Source: Heterostelium album PN500
Lineage: Eukaryota > Evosea > Eumycetozoa > Acytosteliales > Acytosteliaceae
Assembly: GCF_000004825.1 (NCBI RefSeq)
Contig: NW_008805100.1
Location: 186,001-250,000, forward strand
Length of the DNA stretch: 64,000 nt
Reading direction: 5' to 3'
Made by a program: the position numbers and the translations under genes
Notes under the pieces: model-generated
Told to the model about the DNA's origin: nothing
Database searches by the model: none
What the model saw: only the letters and a program-made list of their open reading frames with translations
In this document: positions 48,001-60,828 of the stretch, piece after piece
Layout: every line of letters starts with the position of its first letter
Numbering within the stretch: the stretch's first letter is position 1

Positions 48001-48723
48001 ATAATATTTATATAATCTATTTCTGAATTTTATTTTATATCTTTTTTTATCTTTAATGAATTGTGTGAATCCTTTTGCGTTAAATTCAATGTATTGATCG
48101 TCCTGGTCTTTCAGAAGATTGACGGCTGAGTAGTGAATAACTTAATTTGGAAACAACAGATTTAATTTAAATATTATTTGGATCTGTTATTTTAAAATAT
48201 TACTTATTTAATTGACTTGATTAATTTAATAAATTAATTGACCGTTACTATTACAGTTGTCATATGTTGGCTGGTGAATATTACTACTATTGTTTAATGG
48301 GCCCACACATTGCCTTGACTGCTACTCTATTGTCCTTAGAGAGACAACAGACAGTAACAACATGCACCACAACAATAGCACCTTAAAAATGATCACTGAT
48401 TGACCATGTTTTCGAAAGTAGATGACCATAGTACCCAGCTGAACCAAGAGCTCACAAACATTGTCCCTCTATAGAACTAAAACAAGATAACACAATTGCA
48501 TAATAATATAAAAAAGATATATCTAATATAACACTTTTTATTATTCATACATATTAATGTGTAAAAACAACTCTCTAACAAAGTAACAAATAATAAGATG
48601 AATGAGGAACATCACAGCAATAAGAAGAAGAAAAATGACTGAAAAACAAAGATTTTAAATGTAATCATAGAAAATGTTTATCGATTCTTTTATTTTCTTT
48701 TGAATAATCAAAATTTGTTTATT
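48001..48723. repeat. Repeat block Q, copy 2
   Basis: Matches 24,680-25,080, with about 240 bases of additional AT-rich sequence at 48,150-48,380. It separates two K-gene 3' ends. Confidence 0.6.
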
Positions 48724-48835
48724 TCAAAATGATATTTCTATTGTGTTAAAAAGTAGAGCAATGATGTATTCTCCTTTGATTTGATTGTTCTGAGAATCGA
48801 CAATGTAATCACTGATCTTCGATAGATTGTGTGTT

Positions 48836-49039
48836 TGTTAGAGACGTCGTTGAATTGTGATAGTAACGACATAATGTAGTGATATAAAATAATGTTATAA
48901 TAAATAAATAGTTATATGTTTTAAAGATGATTGTAAAATAATGAATAATGTTTATTGATTTTAGTTTGCGCTTATATATTGTTGATTTGTCGGTTGGCAG
49001 TAGTCGGTTGATTGGTATCTTGGAACTACGATTCCAACA
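48836..49039 (-). repeat. 3' LTR of the Ty3/gypsy element
   Basis: 204 bp, TGTTAGAGACG...ATTCCAACA as written on the plus strand; identical by reading to the other LTR. Confidence 0.93.
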
Positions 49040-49054
49040 CTGCCCTTCTTCTTC
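49040..49054 (-). other. Polypurine tract
   Basis: On the minus strand GAAGAAGAAGGGCAG directly precedes the 3' LTR, the expected site for priming plus-strand DNA synthesis. Confidence 0.75.
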
Positions 49055-49139
49055 GAGGCAGCCTGACAGGATTAAAAACTTATACGCGGCTTTGCATAAG
49101 AAAACCTTATCAGGACTTACGCGAGAGACGGGTGCCGAC

Positions 49140-52100
49140 TCATCCGTCTGTAGGATCTGGAACTGAATGAGCAGAGCTAAACTTAGTCGCTAGAGTATTA
49201 CCGGGTAGTGGTACCCAAGCGAGAGCTCTTCCAACCTTAACCAAGTATTCGACACGAGCTAGTTTGGAAATACCAAGAGTGAACTTACGCTTGGCGAGGA
49301 TGGCAACAATATCCTTTCTCCACTTGGTGTATGCTAGAACCTTGACATCATCTGCAATAATAATAGAGGGAGTGTTTGGTATGAAGTCGTCGCTGTTGAT
49401 GTATGATATAATGTTCTTTGTCGCTATTATTTCCGATTTGTTAAGATTGCATTTTAAATTATGATCGAATTTGTCCACTTCATTCCGTAGTTCGTTAAAA
49501 TTATTTTCGATATTTTGATAAATTATTCGATAAAGTTCCACGTGTAGTGATGTTTTGATGAAATTTTGAATCATTTGAAATAAATTTTAAATAATCGATA
49601 TTTAAATTATTATTATTATTATTGTTATTATTATTATTAGAGTTATTAGAGTTATTATTATTATTATTAATAAGTAAGTTATCGCTATCATCGTCATTCA
49701 TATCCATGTCGTCGTTATTGTTGTTGTTGTAATTGTTATTATTATTATCATCTTCGTTATTATCGTAGTCGCTATCATCATCGTCATTTAATTCATTATC
49801 CTCCATGTCATCCTTGTCAACACTACGTTCGACATTTTTCAGCCCCCTCCGTGTGTGACGGCGTATAGGCCTCGGACTATCGTCATAGTCGTCTGAACTA
49901 TCGCCAACGGTACTACCCCGATCGGTCTCCGCCGTAGCACCGTTTTCGACTAATAAGTCGTCGACATCATTAATTAAATTATCATTCATCTTTGGATCGT
50001 ATAACATTATGTGTTTCGAATTAAACTTCTTCTTCTTTGTGCTTATTCCATCTTTTCCAATCACATCTATGAATATATTATTATAATTATCGACTTCCAC
50101 TACTTTTCGCGGTCCTTCACAATTTCTTTTTCTTACCATCTCTATTATTATTGTAGAAACGTAATCACCTACCTTGATTTGGTTTTCTTTTTTACCTTTG
50201 TTCCATGTAAATCTCATCTCTTGATTTCCAATACAGATGTTCCGTTTGACTAACTTAATGATTGCTTTCCTTTCCTTAATAGATTCGATGATTTGTTTAT
50301 CTGTGACGTCGACCAGAGCATCCGATTCTTTGACGAGGTTGAGTGGTGTTAACGGATTGTGTCCCAAATAGATCTTGAACGGTGTATACTCGGTAGTAGA
50401 ATGAACAGTTGAATTCAGTGAAAACTCGACAGTATCGATGTGCTTAGACCAGGAGCCAGTAGTATTGTGGAGACGGTCATCAACCATAAGCTTTCTAGTC
50501 GCATTCTTGACCGCGCGGATGATTCTTTCGGCCTGCCCGTTGGCTTGCTGATTTGAAACAGCAGAAGTAGAATGATGGATACCGTACGCTTTCGTCAACT
50601 GCTTGAATAACTTAGAGGTCAATTTAGAATCGTTATCAGAAACAATTTCAATCGGGATACCATGGAGTTTGAAGATCTCTTTATGGAACATCAATCACGT
50701 CCTTGCTGGTATAGTCAGAGCCTAAAGGAATCAGTATGGTCATTTTAGATAAAGCATCGACAACGACCATAATAGCGTCGACCTTCCTACCCATGTACTC
50801 CTCGACTGGTAAATTTGGGATGAAGTCGATGTTAATACGTTGGAAGCATTTGACTGGAATGGGCAATGGAATCAGGTGGCCAATTCTTTTTCGTGCATGG
50901 TCGCTGGCACGTCGACAGACGATACAGTCATCACAGTACTTCCTGATATCTGCCGCCATGTTCGGCCATACGTATAGTTCGGATATAGAATGGAGAGTTT
51001 TGGAGGCCGACCTATGACAACCGAATTCAGAATCGTGGGCTTGATATAGTAAATTATTGACTATCGACAAGACTCTAGGTACTACAATCTTACCGTCGTG
51101 GGTGTATCGGAGACCGTTGATTGTCGTGTAATCAGTGATTCCGTTACTAAGATTGGAGTTGTCCTCTATGCGGTAACCGTCGATGATGTCATTGGCGATC
51201 GTTGGATGACTAAGTGATACGGATACATTGAATGTGTACCTGGACAAACCATCGGCGATCGTATTGTCCTTTCCTTTGATGAATTTGATCTTTGGTTGGT
51301 AAAGATTAATGTGTGCGATCCAGCGATTGATAGTTTGGTTGATACCGATCTTGTTGGCCTCGTTGATATAGGTGATGTTCTTGTGGTCAGTACGAATCTC
51401 GATATCTCTGCCGAAGATGTGATAGTAGTTGGCTTTCAACGCAGTGACGATGGCTAATAGTTCCTTTTCCAGTGTTGAATAACGTGTTTCCGAATCTTTC
51501 AATTTCTTGGAACCGTAGCAGATTACGTTCTCTTTACCGTCTACCAATTGGAACAATCGATATCCAGTACCGACATCGGAAGCGTCGCATTCAAATATAA
51601 ACGGAAGATCGTAATTTGGTGGGAACAACGATGGCTTCTCTTTAATTGCCGATTTGATAGTATCGAATGCAAGTTGGCAATCATCAGACCAGTGGAATGG
51701 AGCGAACTTTCTTAACAGGAAAGTGAGTGGAGCTTGGACAGTGGCTAACCTCGGAATGAATCTATTGTAGTAGTTAACAAGACCGAGGAAACTACGTAGC
51801 TCATCTTTGTTGTTCGGTTCTTTCCATGCGATAATAGAATCGATCTTGTCCTGCAGTGGGTCTATTTTGCCATTACCAACCATGTGACCAAGGTAGTCGA
51901 CAGATCGAACCAAGAATGTGCATTTTGATAAGTTGACATGTAAGTTGTTCTTTCTTAGTATTGTGAATACATGCTTGATACCATCGATGTGTTCAGTAAT
52001 AGAAGAATTATTGGTCATGATTAATAAATCGTCTAAGTATACTAATAATAATTTCTGAAATACTTCCAATTTAAATACAGAATCCATGAAAGACTGGAAG

Positions 52101-53200
52101 ACCGCTGGTGCATTTGATAATCCGAATGGTATAACCGTGTATTTGAATGAACCAAATGGACAACGAAAAGTGGTCTTGTCAGCGTCTTGTAGGTTCTTGC
52201 GAAGTTGGTGGTAACCATGTAGCAAGTCCAACTTGCTTAGCCAGTGAGCAGCTTTGGTACGGTCGAGCAGTTCGTTGATACGTGGAAGCGGATAAGAGTT
52301 CTTGACGGTAGACTTATTGAGTTGGCGGTAGTCGACGCACATACGCCAGTTTCCAGTTTTCTTCTTGACGAACAATACAGGAGCACCATATTCAGCGTTA
52401 GATGGAACGATGAATCCTTTATGTAGCAAGTCTTTAATTTGGTTGTGTAGTTCCTCCAGCAGTGATTGTGGAACAGGGAACATCCTCTGTTTCTGGACAG
52501 GTGCATTCAAGTTGATCTTCATATCTACATCCTCTCGGAATGGTGGTGGTGAAGTCATTGGAGATACCACATCCTGGAAATCGCTTTTCAACATGTTAAT
52601 GATGTCCTCTCGAACACCATCAAGACCATCCTCCGAAGCAGCGGTGACGTTCGTGGTAAAAGTAGTAGCTGTCGGTAGTGTAGTCTTCACGTCATCAGGG
52701 TCAATCCATACCAAGTAACTATCAGCAATGTCAGCGGTGTTAATATGTTCGATGCCAGAGTTAGTAGGATTATTTGGATTAAGTGTAGCCATGGTCATAG
52801 GAGAGTACCCAAATTTATTGAAATTCCCAAAATGGAAATTTTCAAAATCAGTTTTTAATTTTTCTTTAGTGACGTGGATTTGGTGACAAATTTTTGTAAT
52901 TTCGTGCAAAATGTCACATTTTTGAGTTGATGCAAATAAACATTTCAAAGTTGATTTCCTTTTACGTCCAGATACATGAAAATCGATGTTGTTACGAAGT
53001 GCACTATGATTAGTAGCACCTCTTCTGAATGTTTTTACTATATTATTAGAAATAGTGAGTGTATTATCGACAATTCTAAAATCTAGTTTGGCTAGTGAAT
53101 CTACGCCGATGATACATACTTTAGGGTCCACATCTGCAAAGATAAAATCCATTGGAATATGGACACGGTGACCTTTAACGGTGGTGAAACCTACAGGTTA
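49140..53200 (-). pseudogene. pol region of the Ty3/gypsy element (fossil)
   Basis: Parts in order on the minus strand: retropepsin-like segment (VCIIGVDSLAKLDF, about 53,100); reverse transcriptase with LLVYLDDLLIM (about 52,030); RNase H starting at FECDASDVG (about 51,590); integrase zinc-binding HHCC segment (about 51,030-50,900) and integrase core (about 50,880-50,400); then an acidic, Asn-rich C-terminal region (about 49,600-50,000). Not whole. Confidence 0.88.
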
Positions 53201-53309
53201 GATTACATGTCGGTTTCACCGAAATTACGAGGCTCCGTACGCTTGGTTAAACCGGCAGGGGTCGTAGGCTTAGTAGGGGTCCGCTTGAAATAGGGCGTGA
53301 AAAGGGATA

Positions 53310-53328
53310 GATCCTGCTGAGTCCACCA
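53310..53328 (-). other. Primer-binding site
   Basis: On the minus strand TGGTGGACTCAGCAGGATC starts directly after the 5' LTR. It begins with TGG, complementary to a tRNA CCA end. Its complement folds as a tRNA 3' half would (T-stem CCTGC, acceptor TGAGTCC). The tRNA species was not identified. Confidence 0.75.
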
Positions 53329-53532
53329 TGTTAGAGACGTCGTTGAATTGTGATAGTAACGACATAATGTAGTGATATAAAATAATGTTATAATAAATAA
53401 ATAGTTATATGTTTTAAAGATGATTGTAAAATAATGAATAATGTTTATTGATTTTAGTTTGCGCTTATATATTGTTGATTTGTCGGTTGGCAGTAGTCGG
53501 TTGATTGGTATCTTGGAACTACGATTCCAACA
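53329..53532 (-). repeat. 5' LTR of the Ty3/gypsy element
   Basis: 204 bp, same sequence as 48,836-49,039; followed by the second GTGTT. Confidence 0.93.
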
Positions 53533-53604
53533 GTGTTGAATAATATTCTGGATAGAATTCTTTGATGAATGAAAGTGAATCTTGAGAATTTGTCAATTGG
53601 AATA

Positions 53605-54327
53605 ATGGGGTTAGGAGACTTTAACAATTTCAGAATTAGAAATAAAATAATCAAAAACAATAAACAAAACAAATGAAGAATAAAAAAAAATTGTTTTCAA
53701 AATAATTGTAAAGCTCATACATCTAATATTTATTTATCTTGAATTTTTACTTTTATTATTTAAGAAAATACTTTATTGTTTGTTTTTTTTATATAATCAT
53801 TAGATACTTTTAATTTTAATTTACACAGCTAATGGTTATCTTTATAAAATATTTGGAAGTTGTTTTGAAAGTTTCTAAAGTATGTTAGGAAAAAATAAAA
53901 ACATTTTAACAGTTATGATGATCATTATTCAAAAAATAAAATTTGATTAGCTTCAAGTTTGAAAAAGATAAATCAAAAAAATTTGTTCCTAACCTTTTCC
54001 TAAGATTTTATATGGAACTCTATATAAAATGTAGGGAAATTGATGTTAACATTAGTTAGAAACTCCTAAATATTCCACATATGTGTCCAATAGTCAAATT
54101 TTTATTCAAATTTTTTATTTAATACACCACACAAAAATTTAATTAATTCAAGAAACAACCTCGAAGAACCTGTTCTTTCTTGCAGAGATGAGGTACTAAT
54201 TTAATAAAAAGAGACTAAGACAAAGAAACTAATTAAAAAAATGAAGTTAATATAAATATTTATTAATGATATAGTTTTACTAGTAATAAAATAAATATAA
54301 AGAATTGTAAAAGTTCCCTAACCCCAT
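53605..54327. mobile_element. Non-autonomous DNA element with terminal inverted repeats
   Basis: The left end ATGGGGTTAGGAGACTTTAA and the right end (reverse complement ATGGGGTTAGGGAACTTTTA) form an inverted repeat of about 26 bp around 720 bp of AT-rich, non-coding sequence. It lies in exon 4 of K6. No clear target duplication; about 100 bases of the host exon are lost at the site. Family not assigned. Confidence 0.7.
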
Positions 54328-54344
54328 TGTATTTCACCAATAAT

Positions 54345-55400
54345 GAGTAATGAAATTGATTTTGGTACTACACCAACTGATAATATTTGATTGAATTCAC
54401 GGCCAAACTTCAATGATTTCAACGATTCAGGTAACACACCAACTGATAATATTTGATTGAATTTATCTCCAAATGATAATGATTTCAGTGATTTAGGTAA
54501 CACACCGACTGATAATATTTGATTGAATTTATCTCCAAACTCCAATGATTCAAGTGATTCAGGTAAAACACCAACTGATAATATTTGATGGAATAAATAT
54601 CCAAACACCAATGATTTACGTGATTTAGGTAAAGCACCGACTGATAATATTTGATTGAATTCATTTCCAAACTTCAATGATTTAAGTGATTCAGGTAACA
54701 CACCAACTGATAATATTTGATTGAATTCATTTCCAAACTCCAATGATTTAAGTGATTTAGGTAAAACACCAACTGATAATATTTGATTGAATTTACGACC
54801 AAATGATAATGATTTCAGTGATTCAGGTAACACACCAACTGATAATATTTGATTGAATTCCCAACCAAACTCCAATGATTCCAACGATTCAGGTAACACA
54901 CCAACTGATAATATTTGATTGAATTTAACACCAAACTTCAATGATTTCAGTGATTTAGGTAACACACCAACTGATATTATTTGATTGAATTTATCTCCAA
55001 ATGTTAATGATTCCAACGATTCAGGTAACACACCAACTGATAATATTTGATTGAATAAATATCCAAACACCAATGATTTACGTGATTTAGGTAAAGCACC
55101 GACTGATAATATTTGATTGAATTCATTTCCAAATGATAATGATTTAAGTGATTTAGGTAAAACACCAACTGATAATATTTGATTGAATGAATATCTAAAC
55201 ACCAATGATTTCAGTGATTCAGGTAAAACACCAACTGATAATATTTGATTGAATTCATCTCCAAATGATAATGATTGCAGTGATTTAGGTAACACACCAA
55301 CTGATAATATTTGATTGAATTTAGATCCAAATGATAATGATGTCAGATTTGGAGGGAGTGAATTAGATTGCAAAGGTTGATTAAATTCATCACCAAATTT
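54345..55400 (-). repeat. FNIP coding repeat array of K6 (16 units)
   Basis: 66-bp units; two non-adjacent stretches (GNEFNQILSVGALPKSRKSL followed by VFGYLF) are almost the same, which suggests a block duplication within the array. Confidence 0.88.
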
Positions 55401-57010
55401 GATTTCAGTGATATTGACTGATCTATTTTTGAATGTAGTATTTAAATTGAATGTAATTGAATGTTGATTGGTGTTGGTTTCAATATATTGGTTTAATAAT
55501 TGATTCAATGATTCTCTATTCTTTGGACTCTGATCCAACAATTGATGAATCAAATCAATCAATTGTTTTGAATATCTGAATTCTGAAATCTTAATTTCAC
55601 CAGTTGATTGGAATAGTTGATGATTATTTCGATCATCTTGATGACTGATCAATTTAAATATTCAAAAATACAGAGTTAATATCTGATTGATAATAATATT
55701 TTAAAAGTATGATTATTCGAGTATTTACCAACATAATAATTTGAGAATTGTTGATCCAATTGAAAAGATGTCACATGATTGTGCATATTGTCTGTTCATT
55801 GCTTCCTAATTGTGATTTAGTTTAAAATATATTTAATAATCAATTAATAGAATATACTTACTGGTGAAATATAACCAATTGTTCCACGAGTTGCATTTAT
55901 AAGTGTGTTTGAATGAATATCAGAAATAGTTGGATCTGTTATTTCTTTCGAATTCGAAACACTTGTTATGACAACAGATGGCTTGAAAAATACATTTGTA
56001 TCTTGATGTTCAATGATTGTTGATTGATCAATGAATTTACAACATCCAAAATCACCAAGAATCAAAGAACCACCTTCACCAATGAATATGTTTGACGGTT
56101 TGATATCACAATGAACAATTCCATGTTTATCAAGATCCAAAAGAATATTGAAAAGTTCTGAAATATATTTAAAAATATCTGATTCTTTAAAGATTCTATT
56201 TTTATGTTCAATATAAAAGTGGTTCATTGTAATATATTCATATCTTGATATATTTATACATACAGATTTAGATCAGCTAAATGTTTATACTTTTGAGAAA
56301 GATCACCACCATAACAATATTGAGTGATGATATGAAAGATTTGATTGTCTTTATCATGATGATAGTCAAAAAGTTGAACAAATCTTTGATTACCTTTGAG
56401 TAATTTCATTGCTTTGATTTCATTCTCAGCTCTTTCATAAGATTTCTGATTATCTTTATAGTTTATCTTTTTATAAACATACTTTTGAATTGATTTTGTT
56501 AGTTTTATGATTGTCAATTGATTTAATTACTTTGAAAAATGATCTTACCAAATTGTTAAAAAAATAATTATGAGTACCACACACTAAATATACATCATTG
56601 ATATTATTACTGTTTGTAAATCTTGATATTGAATGATATCGTTTGTTTTTAATGATGTGTCTTTGTTTATAATAGTCAAACTTGTGTTTGAATTGACTTA
56701 TTATTGGAAGATTGATTGTGTATGATTCTGATTTGTTTAAAAGTATCGATAGATTTAAGAGTGATTTAGAACAGATTATTATTAATTGATATTGAGTATC
56801 GACTGTATCTGGAACTACTATCTCATCATTATTTTTAATATTTCCGATTAATATGATATTTGTGTGTTGTTCATTATCTTTATCTTTCAAATGATTATGA
56901 ACTAAAACTATTAGATAAAATGTAGCACTACTGAATTTCAAGACATTCTTTCCATTGATTAATCTATCTGTTTTCTCGATACTATATGTACTTGTATTCA
57001 TTTTGAACAT

Positions 57011-57330
57011 TATTCTTTATTTTATCAAAAATGATTGTTTGCAAAATCATATAATAGCAGTGATAGAAGTGCTAAGTGTGGTGGGGATTAATTTTGTGGA
57101 TCTATTTTTTAAATTTTTAATTTTTGCTGGTCGATTCCCACCAAATAATTTGAGGTTCTTCACACTTTATAAACAATATTGTTTTATCACACTTTATATT
57201 TGTTAAAAATGATCTTCATTATTGACGGTTATTAAGAAAGTTTGTTTGTACAATTGATAATAGCGTGATTTGAATCTAAATAAATATAAATTTGATAACT
57301 TTACAATCTCTTTATTTATTTTTAATATTA
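57011..57330. promoter_or_regulatory. K6 upstream region
   Basis: K-type 5' flank (ATGATTGTTTGCAAAATCAT), then AT-rich sequence leading into block P. No gene. Confidence 0.45.
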
Positions 57331-58738
57331 ATATTAAAGAGGTATGTGATATCTCTGGCTTAGCCTTGGAGAAGCAGACTCTTTCACAATCACCGGTGTG
57401 CGTTTACTCATCGAGTTGATGTTGGTTTTATCGACGTCACGCACTCTAGAGTCAGAGAGTTGTCCTTTGTCAGCATGCCAGACCAAAGCACTTCTTTGAC
57501 AGCAATTGGTAACAAGTGAATTGTTCTGCGAGAGCATATGATGGTCTGTCAGAGTCAGTGCATCACTAATCCTCTGTGTCTCTTATGTATCCGATGACAG
57601 TTGTTGTGGAGGAATGGCAGAGGCACCGGTGTGGCCATTGTTAAAACAAACTCTTCTGAGTTGATAACACATCAATGCTAAAACCATTGCCGATGACTTA
57701 TGTTTGTGTTATTCACAATGAATGGAGTTCAACATAACATTCTCACTATCTAAGCCTCGACTACCAATCATGATGCCACAGACATTACCTCGAGGTTCAC
57801 CACCATGATGCTATCGGATAGACGCCTGCTTCCATTGGAACCAATGTGCTAACTTTGTTACGGTCTACCACGCACAAACCATCACGGTTTGGGTGTTCAA
57901 CAAGTTGACTCGTCTCACCAGCAAAACATTGGATAATTTGCCAACTGGAAGTATTGACTATTTGTGAACAGATTAGACTTTAGAATATCCGACAGTTAAT
58001 AATCATGCATCACACACACTGTTCATGATCTACCTATCCGTTTATCTGATGGCGTATCGCTACCCAGTCTATTCACACACAAACTGTAAAGATAAAATTT
58101 GTTATCATATGAATCTATTGTGTGGTGATCTGTCATCTATGATCAAACAGTTGGTTAACAAACGTCAAATCTCTCTGTATGCTAAACATTGTAGTTATAA
58201 CTTACAAGTTTGGAACTTGATCAGAATAAACTTCTCTGAACCTGTTGGTGGTTAAAAGCTTTGTCAAAGAACCAAAAAGAACGTTTATACAACTCATTAC
58301 ATCTATCATTCGGTCTATCTGGGTTGGCTGTTATCTCTGTTTGGTGAATAAAACAACACGATCAATTAGTAAGATATTTGATAATGCCAACAGCATTCTC
58401 TCTCTATAGATATTATTTATTATAGTTACATACACATTATTTACAACCTTCCAAGTTGTTGGTAAACTCTGAATCGACATCTTCATAAATGGATCACACC
58501 ATTATTTGGAAAGATGAATCAATCTCAAGATTATCTCTAAGCACACCGTTCTATGTAATATCGATTGTTATTGGAGTAGTTGATGCTGTTGATGTTGTTT
58601 TTGCTATTATTCAACAACAGACTATCTGCATTATTGTTATTCCTGTTGATCCTCTTTATACTGTGGTTGTTGTTGTGTAGCTAATGGTTGACCAGCTTGT
58701 CTAAACTACTATTATTGCTGCTATTCGTATTATTAAAT
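57330..58738. repeat. Repeat block P, copy 2
   Basis: Near-identical to 20,515-21,730, but here it continues directly into block A. On the minus strand the Asn-rich stretch (RINRNNNNADSLLLNN, 58,680-58,580) runs on from the Gln/Ser-rich fragment of block A, so the two were once parts of one host gene. Confidence 0.65.
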
Positions 58739-60033
58739 GATGGTTTAATACCTCCACTATTACCACGAATGAATGAACTACTACTACTTTGGTGTATGAT
58801 ACTGTATTCTGATGCAGACTTTATCAGTTGTTTCTGCTGCTATTGGAGTGGATGTGGTGGAATGGGTTGTGCATAATTTGCAAGTGCTTGGTGATGTTTT
58901 GGTGTGCCTGGTGATATTGATGATGTGTTGTTTGCTGTTGATGTAGTCGACTCTCACTATTATTCATTATGTGTCGAATAACCAGGCCGTGGATGTTATC
59001 TTGTATGCTGGTAGAATATTAGATTCTATTGAGACACTTCTCGAGCTCGAGACCTGAAGACGTTGCAAACCACCGATTCTATCGACGCTACAACCTTTTG
59101 TCAACCTTTGATCAATAATATTTAATATATTGTATTATCTGATGTTGAGCTACACAATCTGAAACATATCTATCTATTCTTGTTTGCTCAAGTCTATTCG
59201 TTTGACAAACCGTGTAAAGATAGCATGAATCTATTGTATGGTGATCTGTCATCTATGATAACAATTGGTTAACAAATGTCAAATCACTCTGTATGCTAAA
59301 TATTGTAGTTATAACTTACAAGTTTGGAACATGTAGAATAAATTTCTCTGAACCTGCATGTCCAAAGTCTTCAAAAGAACTAAAAATGAAATGTGAATAA
59401 GAGAGTTTCTCTTTTCTTTCTCTCTTCTTTCTTTGTTAATTTTATCTTATTCATCCAAAAGAATAAATAGATTTTATAATATTTATATTTAGAAAAATAA
59501 ATAGATTTTTATTAAGTATTTTTAAACCAAAAAATTAAATTTTTAGAATAAACTTTAACTTCCTTTGGCTAATAAAATTTGAAATGAATGTTACCTATTC
59601 TTTTTCTTTTTGATATTTTTTTTTAAATAATGAAATGTATCGATAATTTTCACAATCAGAAACAACATTAAAATAATATATATCTCTTATGATAACATTA
59701 TGTAGTGCATCACATTAATATAGATTCAACCAATAGGTTTAAAGTAAAAATAAGTAAAAGTAATGCTATTTAGTGTAAGTGATCAAATGTAATCAATATT
59801 AATTCGAATTATAAAAGAATAGCTTTCTTACTTATTATGTAACATAATAAATCAGTTTTAGTCGATTTCTATTTTGAATGTTAAATGTACTTGAAGGAAT
59901 GCCAATCATACCTTTGAACACTCACTCGGTAAATCTGATTAGTAAAACTTGAAGTTTGACCAGCTATCAACCACATGAAAGTCAGCTGCTCTGAAGGAAA
60001 TCGTTCGTAAGAATCAGAGTTACAATGCACTGG
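58738..60033. repeat. Repeat block A, copy 2
   Basis: Direct copy of 10,790-12,075, and left arm of an inverted repeat whose right arm is about 62,590-64,000. Ends at TACAATGCACTGGT, where it switches to an inverted block M end. Confidence 0.75.
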
Positions 60034-60310
60034 TATAGGTAAAGTTTTATTGATTCATTTGTATTAATTTATAATTCTAAGAAGTACCATATCAATCTAA
60101 TTGTTGATATTTAGTTTATTGATTTATATTATATTTGTGTTCGATATTATGTTCTATTATGAATGAGATCATCACAAAAAGCTATCAACACTCTGTTTGA
60201 CTTGCAATCATTTGTCTATGATCTATAACCATGGTGCATGTCGGTACACCAGAAACTTGTAATTTCATTTTGTTCCGGTCAAGGTAAAGTTTAAACATAA
60301 ACAAACATAC

Positions 60311-60391
60311 CAATTGTCCAATAGTTCTATTTAATTTATGATATCTATTATTCGTTTCATTATCTAATCTACCTAACAATTCATGAATTAC
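60311..60391 (-). pseudogene. Orphan GPN3 exon 3, truncated
   Basis: Minus-strand copy of exon 3 ([20 protein letters not shown]) with donor intact, cut before its acceptor side. Shares the intron 3 breakpoint. Confidence 0.8.
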
Positions 60392-60582
60392 TATAAACAA
60401 GTTATATTATCATCTGATTCCATCTGACTTTAAAAATAGGTATCATCTCTAACATATTAAAAAAAAATAGGTGACATACGTAACTACGATTACACGCTAT
60501 AAAGCAATGTCATTCATGCTTGACTTACAATTGTTCTACAACAGATCATAAATACCTATCAAAACGGTTTCATCCTGGTTGA

Positions 60583-60828
60583 TTGATCCACGACAATTTA
60601 ATACTTTTGAAAGAGATAGTTGGGACAGCAGCAGTCGTTGGCAATGCCGAATCTATCATCACTCTGTTTGACAAACCCATTCAAGGCTTTCGACTATGTG
60701 TGGCATGGCTGTATTTAAGGAACCATCTATACCCAGAAACAATCAACGATGTCAATCTAATGATGTCCATGCTTAGAAGTTCTTCAAATTCTATGATGGG
60801 TCAATGGCATTCCAGTCACATTGAATAG
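60583..60828 (+). pseudogene. LINE reverse transcriptase fragment
   Basis: Plus-strand copy of 13,827-14,072 (NLILLKEIVGTAAVVGNAES, MLRSSSNSMM). Confidence 0.7.

Larger units (their letters stand above)
48836..53532 (-). mobile_element. Ty3/gypsy LTR retrotransposon (fossil)
   Basis: A 4.7-kb element on the minus strand. It has two 204-bp LTRs (TG...CA) that read as identical, a primer-binding site, a polypurine tract, a pol region and a 5-bp target duplication GTGTT (48,831-48,835 and 53,533-53,537). The domain order protease, reverse transcriptase, RNase H, integrase places it in Ty3/gypsy (Metaviridae), the group that includes Dictyostelium Skipper. It is broken, with about one or two breaks, and young because the LTRs are identical. 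It lies inside K6. Confidence 0.92.
48724..57010 (-). pseudogene. Kinase-FNIP gene K6, split by insertions
   Basis: The 5' part, 57,010 to 54,328, holds exon 1 (one-base frameshift near 56,520, GATTTAATTAC), exon 2 with HCDIKPSN and GDFGCC, exon 3 and an exon 4 with 16 FNIP units. The 3' end continues beyond a 0.7-kb TIR element at 53,604-53,533 and, after an LTR retrotransposon, at 48,835-48,724 (stop TGA). About 100 bases of coding sequence are missing at the TIR element. Before disruption it would have resembled K1 in length. Confidence 0.8.

Noticed and set aside
50011-50253. Plus-strand open frames within the retrotransposon
   Set aside because: Antisense to the pol region, with no independent support.
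53310-53328. tRNA-like 3' half ending in CCA
   Set aside because: It is adjacent to an LTR and without a 5' half or anticodon arm; it is the primer-binding site of the retrotransposon.
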